From Gordius sp. MW1 (lineage: Eukaryota; Nematomorpha; Gordioida; Gordea; Gordiidae), in the NCBI GenBank assembly GCA_964036665.1, contig OZ038526.1, positions 36,952,001 to 37,016,000 of the forward strand: DNA of 64,000 bases, in the 5' to 3' direction. Under the pieces are notes generated by a model that was not told the origin of the DNA, did no database searches, and was given only the letters and a program-made list of their open reading frames with translations. Made by a program: the position numbers and the translations under genes. Positions 1-10,567 of the stretch are shown here, in pieces. Position 1 is the first letter of the stretch. Every line of letters starts with the position of its first letter.

Positions 1-21
1 CCTAGGCCATAGTTTTGCCAT
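1..21 (-). CDS. Exon 1 (partial) of a histidine-rich secreted peptide gene
   Basis: Read on the minus strand from position 21, the sequence starts ATG and encodes MAKLWPR before leaving the window. The intact paralogue at 8890 starts MAKIMPR in the same position. The flank upstream of this ATG (22 to about 210) is also similar to the flank upstream of 8890 (8891 to about 9110), so the match covers both the start of the coding sequence and the promoter side. I infer another member of the family, whose exon 2 lies outside the window. Only seven codons are visible, so an intact gene cannot be shown. Confidence 0.6.
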
Positions 22-210
22 CGTATATCACGATTTAAATTTATTTAGACGAATAAAAAGTCAAAGCAATAATAAATAGATTTATTAACAGTTTTTTAAA
101 CTATTAATAATGGTCTATAAATATCTCTAACCATGACATTTGCTAAAACTTGTTTAAATTTAGAGGTTGATTTTTTAAATTAATGAACCCGGAGGGGGTA
201 TCCTATAATT
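22..210 (-). promoter_or_regulatory. Conserved 5' flank shared with the 8377-8890 gene
   Basis: About 190 bp upstream of the start at 21 align by eye with 8891-9110. Shared blocks, in plus-strand order, include AAAAGTCAAAGCAA versus GGAGTCAAAGCAAA, then a TTAACAG run, ATTAATAAT, ATCATGACAT-like and TTTAGAGG segments, and a GAACCC near the far end. Similarity ends soon after. It is either a shared promoter and 5' UTR or simply the edge of a duplicated block. No clear TATA box is seen. Confidence 0.5.
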
Positions 211-3119
211 TAGCGACATGTTAAATAATAGATACAGACTTAGAGACAGGAGGAATATCTTGCTGGATTAATTTTCTATCATTTTTTAAAGCAACTAAAA
301 CAACTTCGATGGAGCAAATAATGAGATCAGTTTCCTTATAACTTTAGCGGCTGAGCGTTAGGACCGATTAACTATGCCAGAAGACCAAAGTGATGCTGGT
401 CTTATACTAAAGAAGCAAGAAATATTTTATACTCCAAAAAACGCCTTCATTGTGTTAAAGATTTATAATTTTAAATAATTTATTAGTCAATTATAAATCA
501 TAGACAAAAAAATTACATTTGCAAACGCATTATTAAATATCGCGTATATATCATCTTATTTTAGGCATAAAAAGAAAAGCATTCATGGGATTAATTCCAA
601 AACAGGTTTTAAGTTGGACAACTGACCATATTAACATAGGAGTACTCAGACCAGGTGAGAAGTCTGGAGGGAACCGGTAAGGTAATACGAAGGCTATAAA
701 TCGTCTGATTACATATTTATAAATGCTTTATAACGGAGAATTGTCAAATTGGCTAAATAATAGCAAATAAAAAAATACTGACCGTTGCTTACATTTACTT
801 TGCCTGCACATGGTCAAAATTCTTCTATCTGTTGCTTATTTCCGTAAGTCTTGCTTTTTAAAGCTCACCCACATTAAATTTGTCTGATCCCGGCCCCAGT
901 CCATACCTACGGTTCCTTAGTATTTGCACAAAATAAATGAAACCGTTTAAATTTAATCTGTCTGACCGCGAACAATGGCCGAATTTTTTTTATTCTTTAG
1001 CTCGGAGCTTTTGGACATATTTGATGAAAAATAAATGATTTCCGTTTCCCGACTAAAGGCCGACCATCTATTTTCTTTTCTTGAACTACACGGGAGGATG
1101 GCCTTGTATTTGGCCCTCTTGCTATCCTATGCGAGAGTTCAGCATTATAACTTTGGTTGGAGGGGGTGAAAATGACTATATAAGTAAAATACCATTTAAG
1201 GGGTAGACCATTTTGCCATGGGTTGAGAGTTGATCCGTCGGGCCGCATATTTTCACCAACAAAGGGTCGGAAGGCTTTAAGACTGATGGTTCGTTGGGTT
1301 TTTGAAGAGCAGCTTGGATAAGTGTATATTGATGCACCTTATATATTTGTATTTAATATATAGGCAATAAAGGGGGTGCCTTAAATATATATCAACGAGT
1401 AAGAGGAGGCAGGGGAAAGGTTTTGGAGTAAGTTATTCTCAATCTAAGGGCTATGGAGTATGAGAACTCCGGATCCTTTAACATCAATTCTTAAAGTGAA
1501 CTAGGAAAAGCTTTTATACTCTCATGAGCCGATCCATTAAAAACCCACGATTTTAGGTCGTAGTATTAAAGGCATCGCAGTTCCATAAGAGATAAGACCT
1601 AATCAACGGAGCTCGTTTCGACACCAGCATCCCATTTTTTTTGTTTTGAAGCTATTTGGGTTAACGATGGCGGAAGACATCTAGGGCCAGCCCAATGGAT
1701 CGAACATTACCTAGTGTTGCAAGCTGTCGATGAATTTATGGAAGTTTAAAGGAAGAGATTGAAGTTGTTAATGAGACTTAAGCAGCTGGGTGTATGCTGT
1801 ATGCCTAAACCACCAGCTTCAATGGGCAGTATGGTTTGGAGCCAGGCATCGAATTTTTTTAATTAATTTTTGTTTCTAATGAGCTGCTCATAAGACTATC
1901 GTACTTCTTTCAAATGTTGGATAGCAGGAATGCAGCCAAGGAACGGGTATAGGTTGGATTTCGGATAGATTGATATAAAAAGGGCATGATGCATGAGGTG
2001 GAGTATAAGAAGTTCTATTTTTGAATTAAGAATGAATAAGTGATTATGTAAAAAAAGGTTTAAGACGGCTTGGTTAACTATAAGAAAGCTCACATATCGG
2101 TTTTAAAATGGGTTTTAAAATTTAATTTGCAGCCTGGGCACTGGAATAAGTCGCATTTGGGGAGATTCAAATTGAGGTTTAGAGCGGGTTCATAATCTTG
2201 GATGAGCTGTATTGTCTTAAAAATTTTTTTTGGAAGGGGCCCTTAAGGCCGATTGAACAGAAAGTTATTGAACTAAATTTTTAATCCCGGGGTAAATAAG
2301 AGGTGGTCCTTAAGGATCATCATCACATCCATCGGACTATACAACTTTATTGCAAATTCGACAATATAAATATATTGTCAAATAATAATTTAATACACGC
2401 ATAAAAAAATTATATTTAACCTATTTTAAAATTGTCACATTGTTGTTTTTTATTAAAGGTGCAAAACTTTTCTTTGATCCAATCTACAATTTTAGAAAAT
2501 GCTCGTCTTCTGACCTCATATGATCCTACCACAACATGAGCCCCAAATCTTCTTTTTATTTTTGCCCCTGAACTACACTTTTTTTCGCACCTTCAACTTG
2601 CCACTTATAAAAGCAAACTACAATTTTGCATACTTCCACCTAAAACTAAATGTAAATCTTTGGTCGCCAGTAAACCACTTTTTGTTGATATATTGCCTAA
2701 CTTTAGCCAACAGGTATAGCCAGGCTCTCTACACACAATTTAAGCTCCCTTTATTTTCACCGCGGCTTAAATTGCATAGCAAATGACCAGGAGCGGGCCC
2801 CTGGCCAGGTTTGAAGGACCTAGTATTGTTCATGTTTTCTCCAGGAACTCAATTAATTAATCATAAATTTGTTGCTTATGACAAAGCTGTAAATTTATGA
2901 CATTCATTAAAGTTGCTTTAAGGTGAATCCGCTTATTTATAACGTAAACCCTTTTTTAATTTTTGATTAAAGAAATTTAATAATCCTGATTAATGGGTTT
3001 ATTTTTTAATGCTTTTAAAAAAATGCAAAAATAGTGGATATATTGCCTAAAATGCGTACTAGTCTTGGTGTCGAGGAGTTACTACAAATAGGATATGAGT
3101 CTTATTGATTAATAAGACA
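211..3119. other. No gene seen; includes a long dispersed repeat (about 990-2830)
   Basis: I see no supportable gene. From about 990 to 2830 the sequence is a diverged, collinear, same-strand copy of about 29020-30430. Landmarks in both are GGGCCGCAT near 1240 and 29220, TGGAGTATGA followed by GCTCCGGATCCTTTAACATC near 1453 and 29430, and CGCATTTGGG near 2152 and 30103. On the minus strand both copies have a short open frame beginning MRPD and containing NPWQN and PLKW, which may be a remnant of an element's coding region. The family is unknown to me. Confidence 0.5.
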
Positions 3120-3127
3120 CTTCAGGT

Positions 3128-3371
3128 CAGGCGCGTATGCAGGATTTTCATGGGGGGGGGAGGGAATCTGGTCAATTTTTTTTACAACGCATTTTGTCAA
3201 TTAAATCAAATTAAATTAGATGTCTATATTATGTTTATAGGTTTTTATAAGTGTCTTAAAGTCTTTGATGTAACTAAACTATAATATTTTAACCCATTTA
3301 ATTTAGTTGTTAATCAAAAAACAGGAAGGGGGAAATTCCCGTATTCCCCCCCCCCCTTATTTAGGTCACTG
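3128..3371. mobile_element. hAT-like MITE, internally deleted, perfect 8-bp TSD
   Basis: The element begins CAGGCGCGTATGCAGG and ends CACTG. It is flanked on both sides by the 8-bp direct repeat CTTCAGGT (3120-3127 and 3372-3379). CAG/CTG ends with an 8-bp target duplication are typical of hAT elements. Its interior (about 3230-3330, including ACTAAACTATAATATTTTAACCC) matches the longer copy at 10568-11214, so this is a deletion derivative of that family. G and C runs sit just inside the two ends. Confidence 0.8.
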
Positions 3372-4057
3372 CTTCAGGTACAAGAACTTAGGTGTGTTTA
3401 ATATTGCATATACAGTATTTTTTAGATGGCCATATACATTACGATTTTCTTACGGAACCATATTTTTAATTTATTGTATCATGTTATTGTATGATTTTTA
3501 AGTTCCGTTCTACTCTGAATACTCATTAAGTTTATATATCTAGGTAAAAAATTTAGATTTTAGCGATATTATACTAGTTATTGTTTGATATTTTAAAATC
3601 ACTTTAAAAGCTAAAGATTTCAACATAAATAGATTAGTAGGGATGATCATCTTGTTAAACAATTAGCTTAAATTAATTATATAAGCTTTTGAAAAGCATA
3701 ACTTTTTTCTTAGCTCACTATGTTATTGGAAAATAAGTCTGTTAATTTGCCAAACATTACTAAGGTGCTGAAAAACTGTACTTTATTTATTCACCTTACA
3801 AGTTTGTGGGTTACAAAAGCTATTATAATCAAGCACACATGTCATTGAACTGATAATATCTATGATGTTAATTAGAGGTAATGTTATATCTGTTGATCAA
3901 GATACCATTTATAATATAATTTCCAAATTGGGTAAATTATCGAAAGATTCTTCGAAATTAGATACCAAAACTTAAAATTAAGAGTCCAGACCTCCGACTC
4001 TAGCATTGGCTCTGTACCTACCATGATGTCTATTATGGTGATTTACTACCATGATGG

Positions 4058-5068
4058 TAGAGAGCTGCAAAGTCATCTTTTTTCAACCCGAACCCGACCC
4101 GACCCGAAATTTTTTTTAACATTTTTAACCCGAACCCGACCCGACCCGAAAGCATTTTAAATTTAACCCGAACCCGACCCGACCCGAAAGCATTTTAAAA
4201 TTTTTAACCCGAACCCGACCCGGCCCCATCCGAAAGTGTTAAAAAAATTTTAACAGAATCCCTTCCGAACGTGTTTCAAATTTTGGTATCCAACGCGAGA
4301 GTAAGAAAAATTGAGGTGTGCATAGGCGTAGCCAGGGGTGGCAGGGAGGGGTGGCAGGGAGGGGCGGCTGCCCCCTCTAAATTTAAAAAATCTTAGATAT
4401 TTTAACAAATCATGACTAAAATTAAAAAAAATGGTCATTTTGCCCCTCCTTAATCATTATTGCCCCCTCTAATTTTAATTTCCTGGCTACTCCCATGAGG
4501 GTGTTTAAAATTTAATCAACAAATTAAAGTGCGATTTATGAAACTAATTGATTCCACAGATTTTGATAACTTAATTTATTTTCATGAATTATTATAATAT
4601 ATATAGCATACAGTATCAGGTCACATTCAATTTGAAATATAGAGTTTTGAATGAATCATTTAATAAATTTAAACATAATCTTATTTGTTTTATGAATATA
4701 TATTTATGTAGTTAAAATTAATAAAGAACTACCGCTCACATTATTTAAATACAATTTAAAAATATTATTTTGTTGATATATTTTACCTTTCACGAGTCAA
4801 ATTTAAGTTTTCGTCCAAATTAAAACAATCAGATTTAAAAAAACAAAAGGAATTTTAATTAACTTAATAGATGTTCAATTATAAATTTCGATATTAATTA
4901 AAAAATATTATAAATAATAGCATTATTCTTAAAGATCCCGTGTATTCTGCAATGTAAGATTCATAACCCTTGACCCGACACTTTAAATCCAACCCGAACC
5001 CGACCCGAAAGCATTTCAATTTTCGACCCGATATCGGGTCGGGTCTCGGGTCACCGTGCAGTTCTCTA
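4058..5068. mobile_element. Non-autonomous hAT-like element with CCCGACCCGA repeats
   Basis: It starts TAGAGAGCTGCA and ends TGCAGTTCTCTA, which are near-perfect inverted ends. It is flanked by a perfect 8-bp duplication CATGATGG (4050-4057 and 5069-5076). Inside the left end is a tandem series of about 40-bp units containing AACCCGAACCCGACCCGACC (about 4085-4230). The right end has the same motif followed by an inverted copy. No transposase is present, and a second MITE is nested at 4321-4497. Related fragments with TAGAGA-like ends and GC-rich CCCGACC motifs occur near 26672, 27195 and 45687. Confidence 0.85.
4321..4497. mobile_element. Nested MITE of the GGCGTAGCCAGG family
   Basis: Begins CATAGGCGTAGCCAGG and ends CCTGGCTACTCCCATG, inverted copies of each other. 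Its interior (GGGGCGGCTGCCCC and a TTGCCCCTCC-type segment) matches other family members at 54094, 62790 and 10382. It sits inside the 4058-5068 element and so arrived later. Flanks GAGGTGTG and AGGGTGTT only weakly resemble a duplication. Confidence 0.7.
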
Positions 5069-5737
5069 CATGATGGTGATGTTCTCACTTAATTCTTTCA
5101 GCACTAGCCCCATCACTCTTTAAATCTCCTTCAATTGAATCCATGCGCCTAACTCGTGGAGATGAGTTCAAGGGATTTAATTTATCCGCCGCTGATATTG
5201 ACAAACATCCTAAAGCTTATAAAATTGTCACCACAAGGACAACCTTTATTAAATGAATGCAAGAATCAAATAAGGATATCATTTGGTTTGATAATGCGTC
5301 AAAAAATAATGAATGGATTAAGGATAAAGACATTAAAGAAAAAACGTTTATTCATGGTGTTGTGTCCTCCCCTATAGAAATTATCATATACAAACATCTC
5401 CTCCTATAGAAATTATCATATACTAACCTCCTATACAAATCCCCCCACCCCCCACTGCGCTGCTATACAATACACACGCGTTGATAATCGATCACCCCCT
5501 CTCCGTACTTATATTCACAAGAGTTGTAAACTTGCGTATCTCATACCCCCCTCCCCCCTTCTATCTAGATACTTTAATTGCAAGTTCGTATCTTATTTAG
5601 GTCGGATCCCACTTCTGACACCACTTTTGTATATTACAAGTGAAAAATGATGATGGTTCTAATATATCGCGTAAAGAGCAATGGGGACTACTCAAATCTA
5701 TATCGAAATTAGTACACAGATGTTATGCTAATGCGGG

Positions 5738-6031
5738 ATGTCGCCAAGATATCCTGATCGTCCTGCGGTTAGCTACGAATTTTTAAATCGTAAATTAAGA
5801 TACCCGCCAGATTTTTTAAATGTTGATGATTATCAACAATTGCCAATGGTAGGTAAACCAAAGTTTCAGCTTAACCAAAAGGTGTGGTATAGAAACTATT
5901 TGGGTAAACCTAAATGGCTTTTGGGTGAGATTGTACAACAGGTCGGTTCTAAAATTTTTAAAATTAAAGATAAACAAAGTGATAATAATGAAATAAGACA
6001 CACGGAGCAATTAAAATTGTGTGAGCCCTAA
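5738..6031 (+). pseudogene. Gypsy-type integrase, C-terminal fragment
   Basis: A 97-codon frame. Its first part, with YEFLNRKLR, resembles the end of the integrase core region that precedes the C-terminal domain in Ty3/gypsy polyproteins. Residues about 43-95 resemble the integrase C-terminal fold: a basic QKVWYRNY strand, KWLLGEIVQQVG, then a final IRHTEQLKL. The upstream catalytic core, RNase H, reverse transcriptase and gag are missing. The junction at 5737 is the breakpoint of the inverted LTR fragment, so the ATG here is incidental. Confidence 0.65.
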
Positions 6032-7180
6032 TACGTTTGTATGTTAAAGGCACACGAACAATTGAGATTGTATGGGTACTATTTTAATTATTATTTTAAC
6101 TTTGTATTTGGTACATCGAAACTCCTACCTTTTCGAAAAAAACTTGACAAAATTCAAATCACGTGACGATTGCGAGTGCGCTCCTCAACCAAGATTGCCA
6201 AGCCATTACTAAATTGTAAATCAGATCGTTCAATACCCACATTATGACAACGAATACAATATGAATTTTGGCGATGAAAATGAAACAATGACAATATCTT
6301 GGCTCTTCACCTCCGAACATATGAAAAAAAAAATTCTACCAATAAAAAAAAAGACCCCCCCCCTATTATTTTTGAAGTCAGCTCGAATCAAGAAACCTCG
6401 TTGCCAAGAACGACCTATCCCTGCATATGAATCACAGATCGATGTAATCTTTAGAACTAACGTCCCCAAACCCCACTTTGGCACATCCTTACTCTCAAAA
6501 CCTTCCAAAACTGAAATTTCCCACCTCACCTTTACAGCTAGCACACCAGGCTGCTCTGATTGAATAAACAAATTTAAATCAACAATCGCAAGAATAGTAA
6601 TTGGATAATACACAAAAACATAAAAAATATCCAATTCCCAAAATCAGAAAATCCTGAATAGTGTTTAGTTGTCTAACATTTTCGGCAGATCATATTTTTG
6701 CTATAATTATATATTTGAATATTGTAACCCCAAAACCAAAACCTGGTTGATAAAAACCCTTTAATTTCATTATAGCAATTATTTGTCTACATATATCTCT
6801 ACCCCTGGCCCTATTCTTCAAAACCATATACATTATTAAAATATTTATAAACCAATCCCAATGATTTGAAGAAAACATTAAATCTATAAAATTCAGACAC
6901 GAAGTCAGAAAAATATACAAAAAAAAATCTCAACATAAACTATGCCTCAGCCTTATAGTAAAACATCTAGAAATCAAAACTTTAGCCCACAGATCTATTA
7001 GTATCTTATCTATGCGTTGCCTAGTGAAAACGTTCCTCTCAATCTAAACCAAGGGATGGTCACATATAATCTGTCAACCATCCCACATCCAGTATCAAAC
7101 CATACCACTTTTAAACGTCCAGTATCAAACAAAATCACTTTCCAGACTACAACAGATATTTTTCTTTGTAAAGGGGAAGG

Positions 7181-7558
7181 TGTTGTGTCCTCCCCTATAG
7201 AAATTATCATATACAAACATCTCCTCCTATAGAAATTATCATATACTAACCTCCTATACAAATCCCCCCACCCCCCACTGCGCTGCTATACAATACACAC
7301 GCGTTGATAATCGATCACCCCCTCTCCGTACTTATATTCACAAGAGTTGTAAACTTGCGTATCTCATACCCCCTCCCCCCTTCTATCTAGATACTTTAAT
7401 TGCAAGTTCGTATCTTATTTAGGTCGGATACCCCTTTTGATCTTACCCGCATTAGCATAACATCTGTGTACTAATTTCGATATAGATTTGAGTAGTCCCC
7501 ATTGCTCTTTACGCGATATATTAGAACCATCATCATTTTTCACTTGTAATATACAAAA
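7181..7558 (+). repeat. 3' LTR of the gypsy-like element
   Basis: A 378-bp repeat beginning TGTTGTGTCC directly after the polypurine tract AAGGGGAAGG. Its first about 250 bp equal 5358-5606. Its last about 113 bp (7446-7558) are found in reverse orientation at about 5624-5737. It contains a short internal repeat in which CCTATAGAAATTATCATATA occurs twice. It ends ATATACAAAA against the target duplication CATGG. Confidence 0.8.
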
Positions 7559-7563
7559 CATGG

Positions 7564-8376
7564 ATAATTCACAAAGTTAAAATAAATAAAATTACTTGAA
7601 TAGTGAGGAGATGAGAGCAATGCCTTTCTATCCATTAATTTTCCCGTTGTATTATAGTCGCTAATTAAATATTATATAGGTAATTATTTTGTATTTCATA
7701 GATTTATAACACAAAGTTTGCCTATAAATAGTCATTTGCCAATCATTCCATGAATTTCAATTGTATCCTTTATTTAAATTAAACATATTATGATTAAGCC
7801 TAAAGGCAAGGCAGATCATAAATATAGCTCTTAATGAAATGTATTACTTATCTTTCTATTGTTTGAAGTTAAATGTCAATCGAAGTAAGGTTATTTCATG
7901 CTGAGTAATACTTTTAATTAATCCAAAGGAAATTAGATATAAGAATTAATTATTAACTAATGAGGCATTAATGAAATGTTAATACTAAAACATAAATATT
8001 TATTAAACTTAAATTTGATGTAAGAATTATGCTTGAACCTAGATTAATTGCTAACAAGCATTTTAATTTCTGTACCATTTTCAATTTTTATTAAATAAAT
8101 TAAAGGTTTGCATACGGTTTCGCTCACATTAATGCCATATAAATTTTTATAAGCCTATTTTAAGGATAAAATTTTACTAATGAATAATTTACATAAGTTG
8201 ACAATTGTACATTCGGCCACTATTCATTTAATTTTATTGAGCGCTAAAATATTATGATTATACATAGTGTTCTGCGATAGATTTAAAATAACATGTTATA
8301 TTTCTATATATACATATACGCGAAGTGGTAATAGACTATCAACTTATGTATGGAATAATTCGATTTTCAGATTGCT
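7564..8376. other. AT-rich intergenic stretch, no gene seen
   Basis: Between the gypsy-like element and the stop codon of the minus-strand His-rich gene I see only AT-rich sequence with no supportable coding region. A minus-strand AATAAA (reverse complement at 8233-8238), about 140 bp beyond the stop of the gene, is a plausible poly(A) signal for it. Confidence 0.4.
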
Positions 8377-8890
8377 CTAAATTCCAAAATCTGCAAATTC
8401 CGCATTTAAGCCTCCTACCCTAGCGTTGGCTCTATACCTCCCATGGTGCCTACGATGATGATGATGGCTACCATGATGGTGATGGTGGTGGCTCCGCCTT
8501 TTGAACCTTTCAGCCATAGGAGCGTCACTCATAGAACCCGCTCCAAAAGGAACCATTGTTCCGTGGGATGAACCCATTGCCCCATGCATGCCAGAAGAGG
8601 TTTGCATGCTCGATTGAGTAGGTAACATAGTACTACTAGATTCCATCATCTTTGGACTTGGCGATTGTCCCATACATCCCGACGCATACACAAGAACCAT
8701 AACTAAACCCACCTTTTAGCACATAACTTTATAGCATTTTATACAAACGTTTCTAACTAAAAAAGCTAATCTAATATTAAAACATTTTAAAATAAAAACC
8801 AATAACAAGTAAAGACATTCAAGTTAAGGAAATTTTGTAGGGACTTACTTGAAAGGAAAGCATAGCCAATCTTGGCATTATTTTAGCCAT
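8377..8890 (-). CDS. Histidine- and methionine-rich secreted peptide precursor (two exons)
   Basis: Exon 1 is 8890-8849 (14 codons, starting MAKIMPRLAM), followed by a GTAAGT donor, a 136-bp phase-0 intron with an AAAAG acceptor, and exon 2 8712-8377, giving 125 residues. The joined N-terminus is a signal peptide: basic start, then a VGLVMVLVYA core across the splice junction. Residues about 30-83 are rich in Ser and Met with scattered His (SSGMHGAMGSSHGTM). A furin-type site FKRR lies at 84-87, followed by six His (89-94), Gly-Ser, four His (97-100), RRHHGRYR, and a C-terminus ending ADFGI. It has no cysteine in the mature part. I infer a secreted pro-peptide processed at KRR, with likely metal binding by the His and Met clusters. 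I do not recognise a known family. Confidence 0.78.
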
Positions 8891-9475
8891 CGCAAACTCT
8901 TATGATTGACTTAGAAAAATAAGGAGTCAAAGCAAATAAGAAACAAAATTAGACACTGTATTAATTTAACAGTTTTGCAAAGTATTAATAATTGTTTATT
9001 AATAATCTTAAATCATGACATATGTTAATTCAAAATTTATCTATATTTAGAGGCCTCACTTTTTAATTGCCGAACCCAAGGGGTTATTTTGGGAATTAAG
9101 GCGTATTACAAAATGTTCTAGTCAATAACTATTTTTAGTACCACTTTATCTGAAATGACAAGTTAAATTAACAAAATGATTAATAAGAGGTCTGCAATGC
9201 ACTTCAATGGGCCCCGATCAAATTAGATCCTTATTCATTTTTATTACAGATTCGTAAAAGTATTTTAAATTTATAATATTATAATTAGTATTCAGGTCCA
9301 AATCAAAAATAATAAATTTTGAAGTCGATATCAAAATTAGTACATTTAAAATAAATAAAATTTAGCCCAATTATAAATTTGTATTATTTTTTCTCCATAA
9401 TTTACATTATCGCATAGTAGAACATAAATAATGAAAAAATAGTAAAGTTAAAGTCAATTTTTCAGGTGATGGGAG

Positions 9476-9625
9476 TAGTTGTAAAAACGGCTGGATTTTT
9501 TGGTCGACCTTTGGTTTAACATATAACAGACCAAAGGTTCTTTGGTCAAACCTTTAATAAGTTTATGTTTAGTCGACTAAAACCTAAGGTCGACCAAACA
9601 AAACCCAGCCGTTTTTAAAACACTG
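9476..9625. mobile_element. MITE with ACGGCTGG ends (family A)
   Basis: Inverted ends TAGTTGTAAAAACGGCTGG and CCAGCCGTTTTTAAAACACTG enclose GGTCGACC and TTTAGTCGACTAAA palindromic blocks. The whole 150 bp can fold on itself. At least ten more copies lie at 42691, 43177, 44238, 45889, 46441, 47517, 53595, 54666, 55645 and 61940. This is the only copy well outside the SPT6 region. Confidence 0.78.
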
Positions 9626-9647
9626 AGGGGGGGAGGTAGGGTAGGGT

Positions 9648-9836
9648 CATGGTAGCCAGGTTTTGGATTAGGGGTGGGGGCGAAACGTTTAAAAGTTTAA
9701 TTAAGGGGGAGGGGGCGAAACTTAAATTTTTTAATTAAGGGTTTTTGCATTAATATTTTTTTTTCATTTAAGGGGGGAGGGGGGGGGGGGGGGTGCCGGC
9801 AGCCTCCCTGCCCCCCCCCCCCTCACTATGCCCATG
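9648..9836. mobile_element. GGCGTAGCCAGG-family MITE with long G and C runs
   Basis: Starts CATGGTAGCCAGGTTTTGGA and ends CACTATGCCCATG. Interior GGGGGCGAAACGTTTAAAAG and CATTTAAGGGG match the copy at 16927-17101. Flanks GGTAGGGT and TGTAGGGC are a plausible degenerate 8-bp duplication (6 of 8). Confidence 0.7.
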
Positions 9837-9954
9837 TGTAGGGCATATTAAAAACTTTCTATGAAAAGTTTCCCGACTCTGATGGAATTAAGAATGATTG
9901 ACATATATGTAGCAAATTTTGATAAAAAAAAGTGTTAAACACTATCCCCCGTAC

Positions 9955-10259
9955 CATGGGCGTACGCAGGGGGGGGGCCCCCAATTTAAAAAAAAATGTC
10001 AATACAAAAACCCTAACAAATTAAAAAAAAAATTTGTTTCCCCCCCCCCTAATTAGTCGGAGGGGAGCAGCCGGACCCCCTGCCCCCCCCTAATTTGCCA
10101 GGGGGGCGGGGGGTCTGGCTGCCCACACTGCCTAATTTAGGGCAGTTGCTTTTTTTTTGCTCTCAGGAAAATTTTTGGATGTCGAGACCTTTTTTTTTGC
10201 TCTCAGGAAAATTTTAATCTGCCCCCCCCCCCCTAATTCAAAACCTGCGTACGCCCATG
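9955..10259. mobile_element. GGCGTAGCCAGG-family MITE, perfect 8-bp TSD
   Basis: Inverted ends CATGGGCGTACGCAGG and CCTGCGTACGCCCATG are flanked by the perfect 8-bp direct repeat CCCCGTAC (9947-9954 and 10260-10267). The interior holds two tandem copies of a unit containing TTTTTTTGCTCTCAGGAAAA and several C and G runs. An 8-bp duplication is expected for hAT-type transposition; no coding sequence is present. Confidence 0.85.
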
Positions 10260-10381
10260 CCCCGTACCCTTCCAAAATGTTACCCCCTGCCCTCCCACTA
10301 GAAATAACATTAAAAAAATTGTTTAATTATTTTAGCTCTTACATTAATGCTTTTTATCTAACGATTTCTAAATACTATACA

Positions 10382-10546
10382 AGTGCGTAGTTAGGATTAG
10401 AACTAGAGGAGGGCAATTATGATTTAGGGATGGGCAAACTGTTAATGTTTTGAAATTTTAGCCATAATTATATAAAATTTTAAGTTTTCTTGGATCTAGA
10501 GGGGGGGGGGCAGCCGCCCCTTCCTGCTTACCCTTGGCTATGCTAA
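10382..10546. mobile_element. MITE, second subfamily of GGCGTAGCC elements
   Basis: Begins GTGCGTAGTTAGGATTAGAA and ends CCTGCTTACCCTTGGCTATG. The middle (GGGCAATTATGATTTAGGGA, then a GGCAGCCGCCCC segment) matches copies at 54094, 62790 and, reversed, 4321. The ends are eroded and no clear target duplication is visible, so the borders are approximate. Confidence 0.55.
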
Positions 10547-10567
10547 CGTAACGCTAATGATACTATG

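Larger units (their letters stand above)
3978..5225 (-). pseudogene. Decayed paralogue of the histidine-rich secreted peptide gene, split by a hAT element
   Basis: On the minus strand the 3' end (4020 to 3978) encodes GRYRANARVGGL then DS and a stop; the same 12 residues occur in the intact gene ending at 8377. The 5' part (5225 to 5069) reads as a hydrophobic ALGCLSIS stretch, then a spacer, then SDGASAERIK, a stop and histidine codons. The intact gene has SDAPMAERFKRR then poly-His at the same place. Damage includes an in-frame TGA at the former basic site, a frameshift with two stops in the His/Gly tract, and a 1011-bp hAT insertion (4058-5068) whose target duplication CATGATGG is itself poly-His coding sequence. 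No exon 1 was found; the region just upstream carries a gypsy-like element at 5358. A shared ancestor is well supported; expression is very unlikely. Confidence 0.72.
5358..7558 (+). mobile_element. Truncated, rearranged gypsy-like LTR retrotransposon, TSD CATGG
   Basis: A 5-bp duplication CATGG flanks the element (5353-5357 and 7559-7563). The 3' LTR is 7181-7558, begins TGTTGTGTCC and is preceded directly by the polypurine tract AAGGGGAAGG. The first about 250 bp of the LTR recur at 5358-5606 nearly unchanged, so insertion or conversion was fairly recent. The rest of the 5' LTR is replaced by an inverted segment: 5607-5623 is the reverse complement of a primer binding site (TGGTGTCAGAAGTGGGA), followed to 5737 by the reversed LTR tail. 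Most of gag-pol is gone; only the integrase C-terminus (5738-6031) remains. It inserted just upstream of the decayed His-rich paralogue. Confidence 0.82.

Noticed and set aside
5156..5377. Plus-strand frame at 5156-5377, and an alternative plus-strand frame with DEFKGFNLSAADIDKHPKAY
   Set aside because: The region is antisense to the decayed His-rich paralogue, contains a stop and runs into the LTR; no family recognised.
6242..6634. Frames of 130 and 100 codons on opposite strands within the gypsy-like element
   Set aside because: Low-complexity, no motif, and they overlap each other; likely chance frames in the deleted internal region.
7446..7558. A separate short inverted-repeat element together with 5624-5737
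   Set aside because: The segment is the tail of the 3' LTR; the other copy is explained as the inverted LTR tail in the rearranged 5' LTR.
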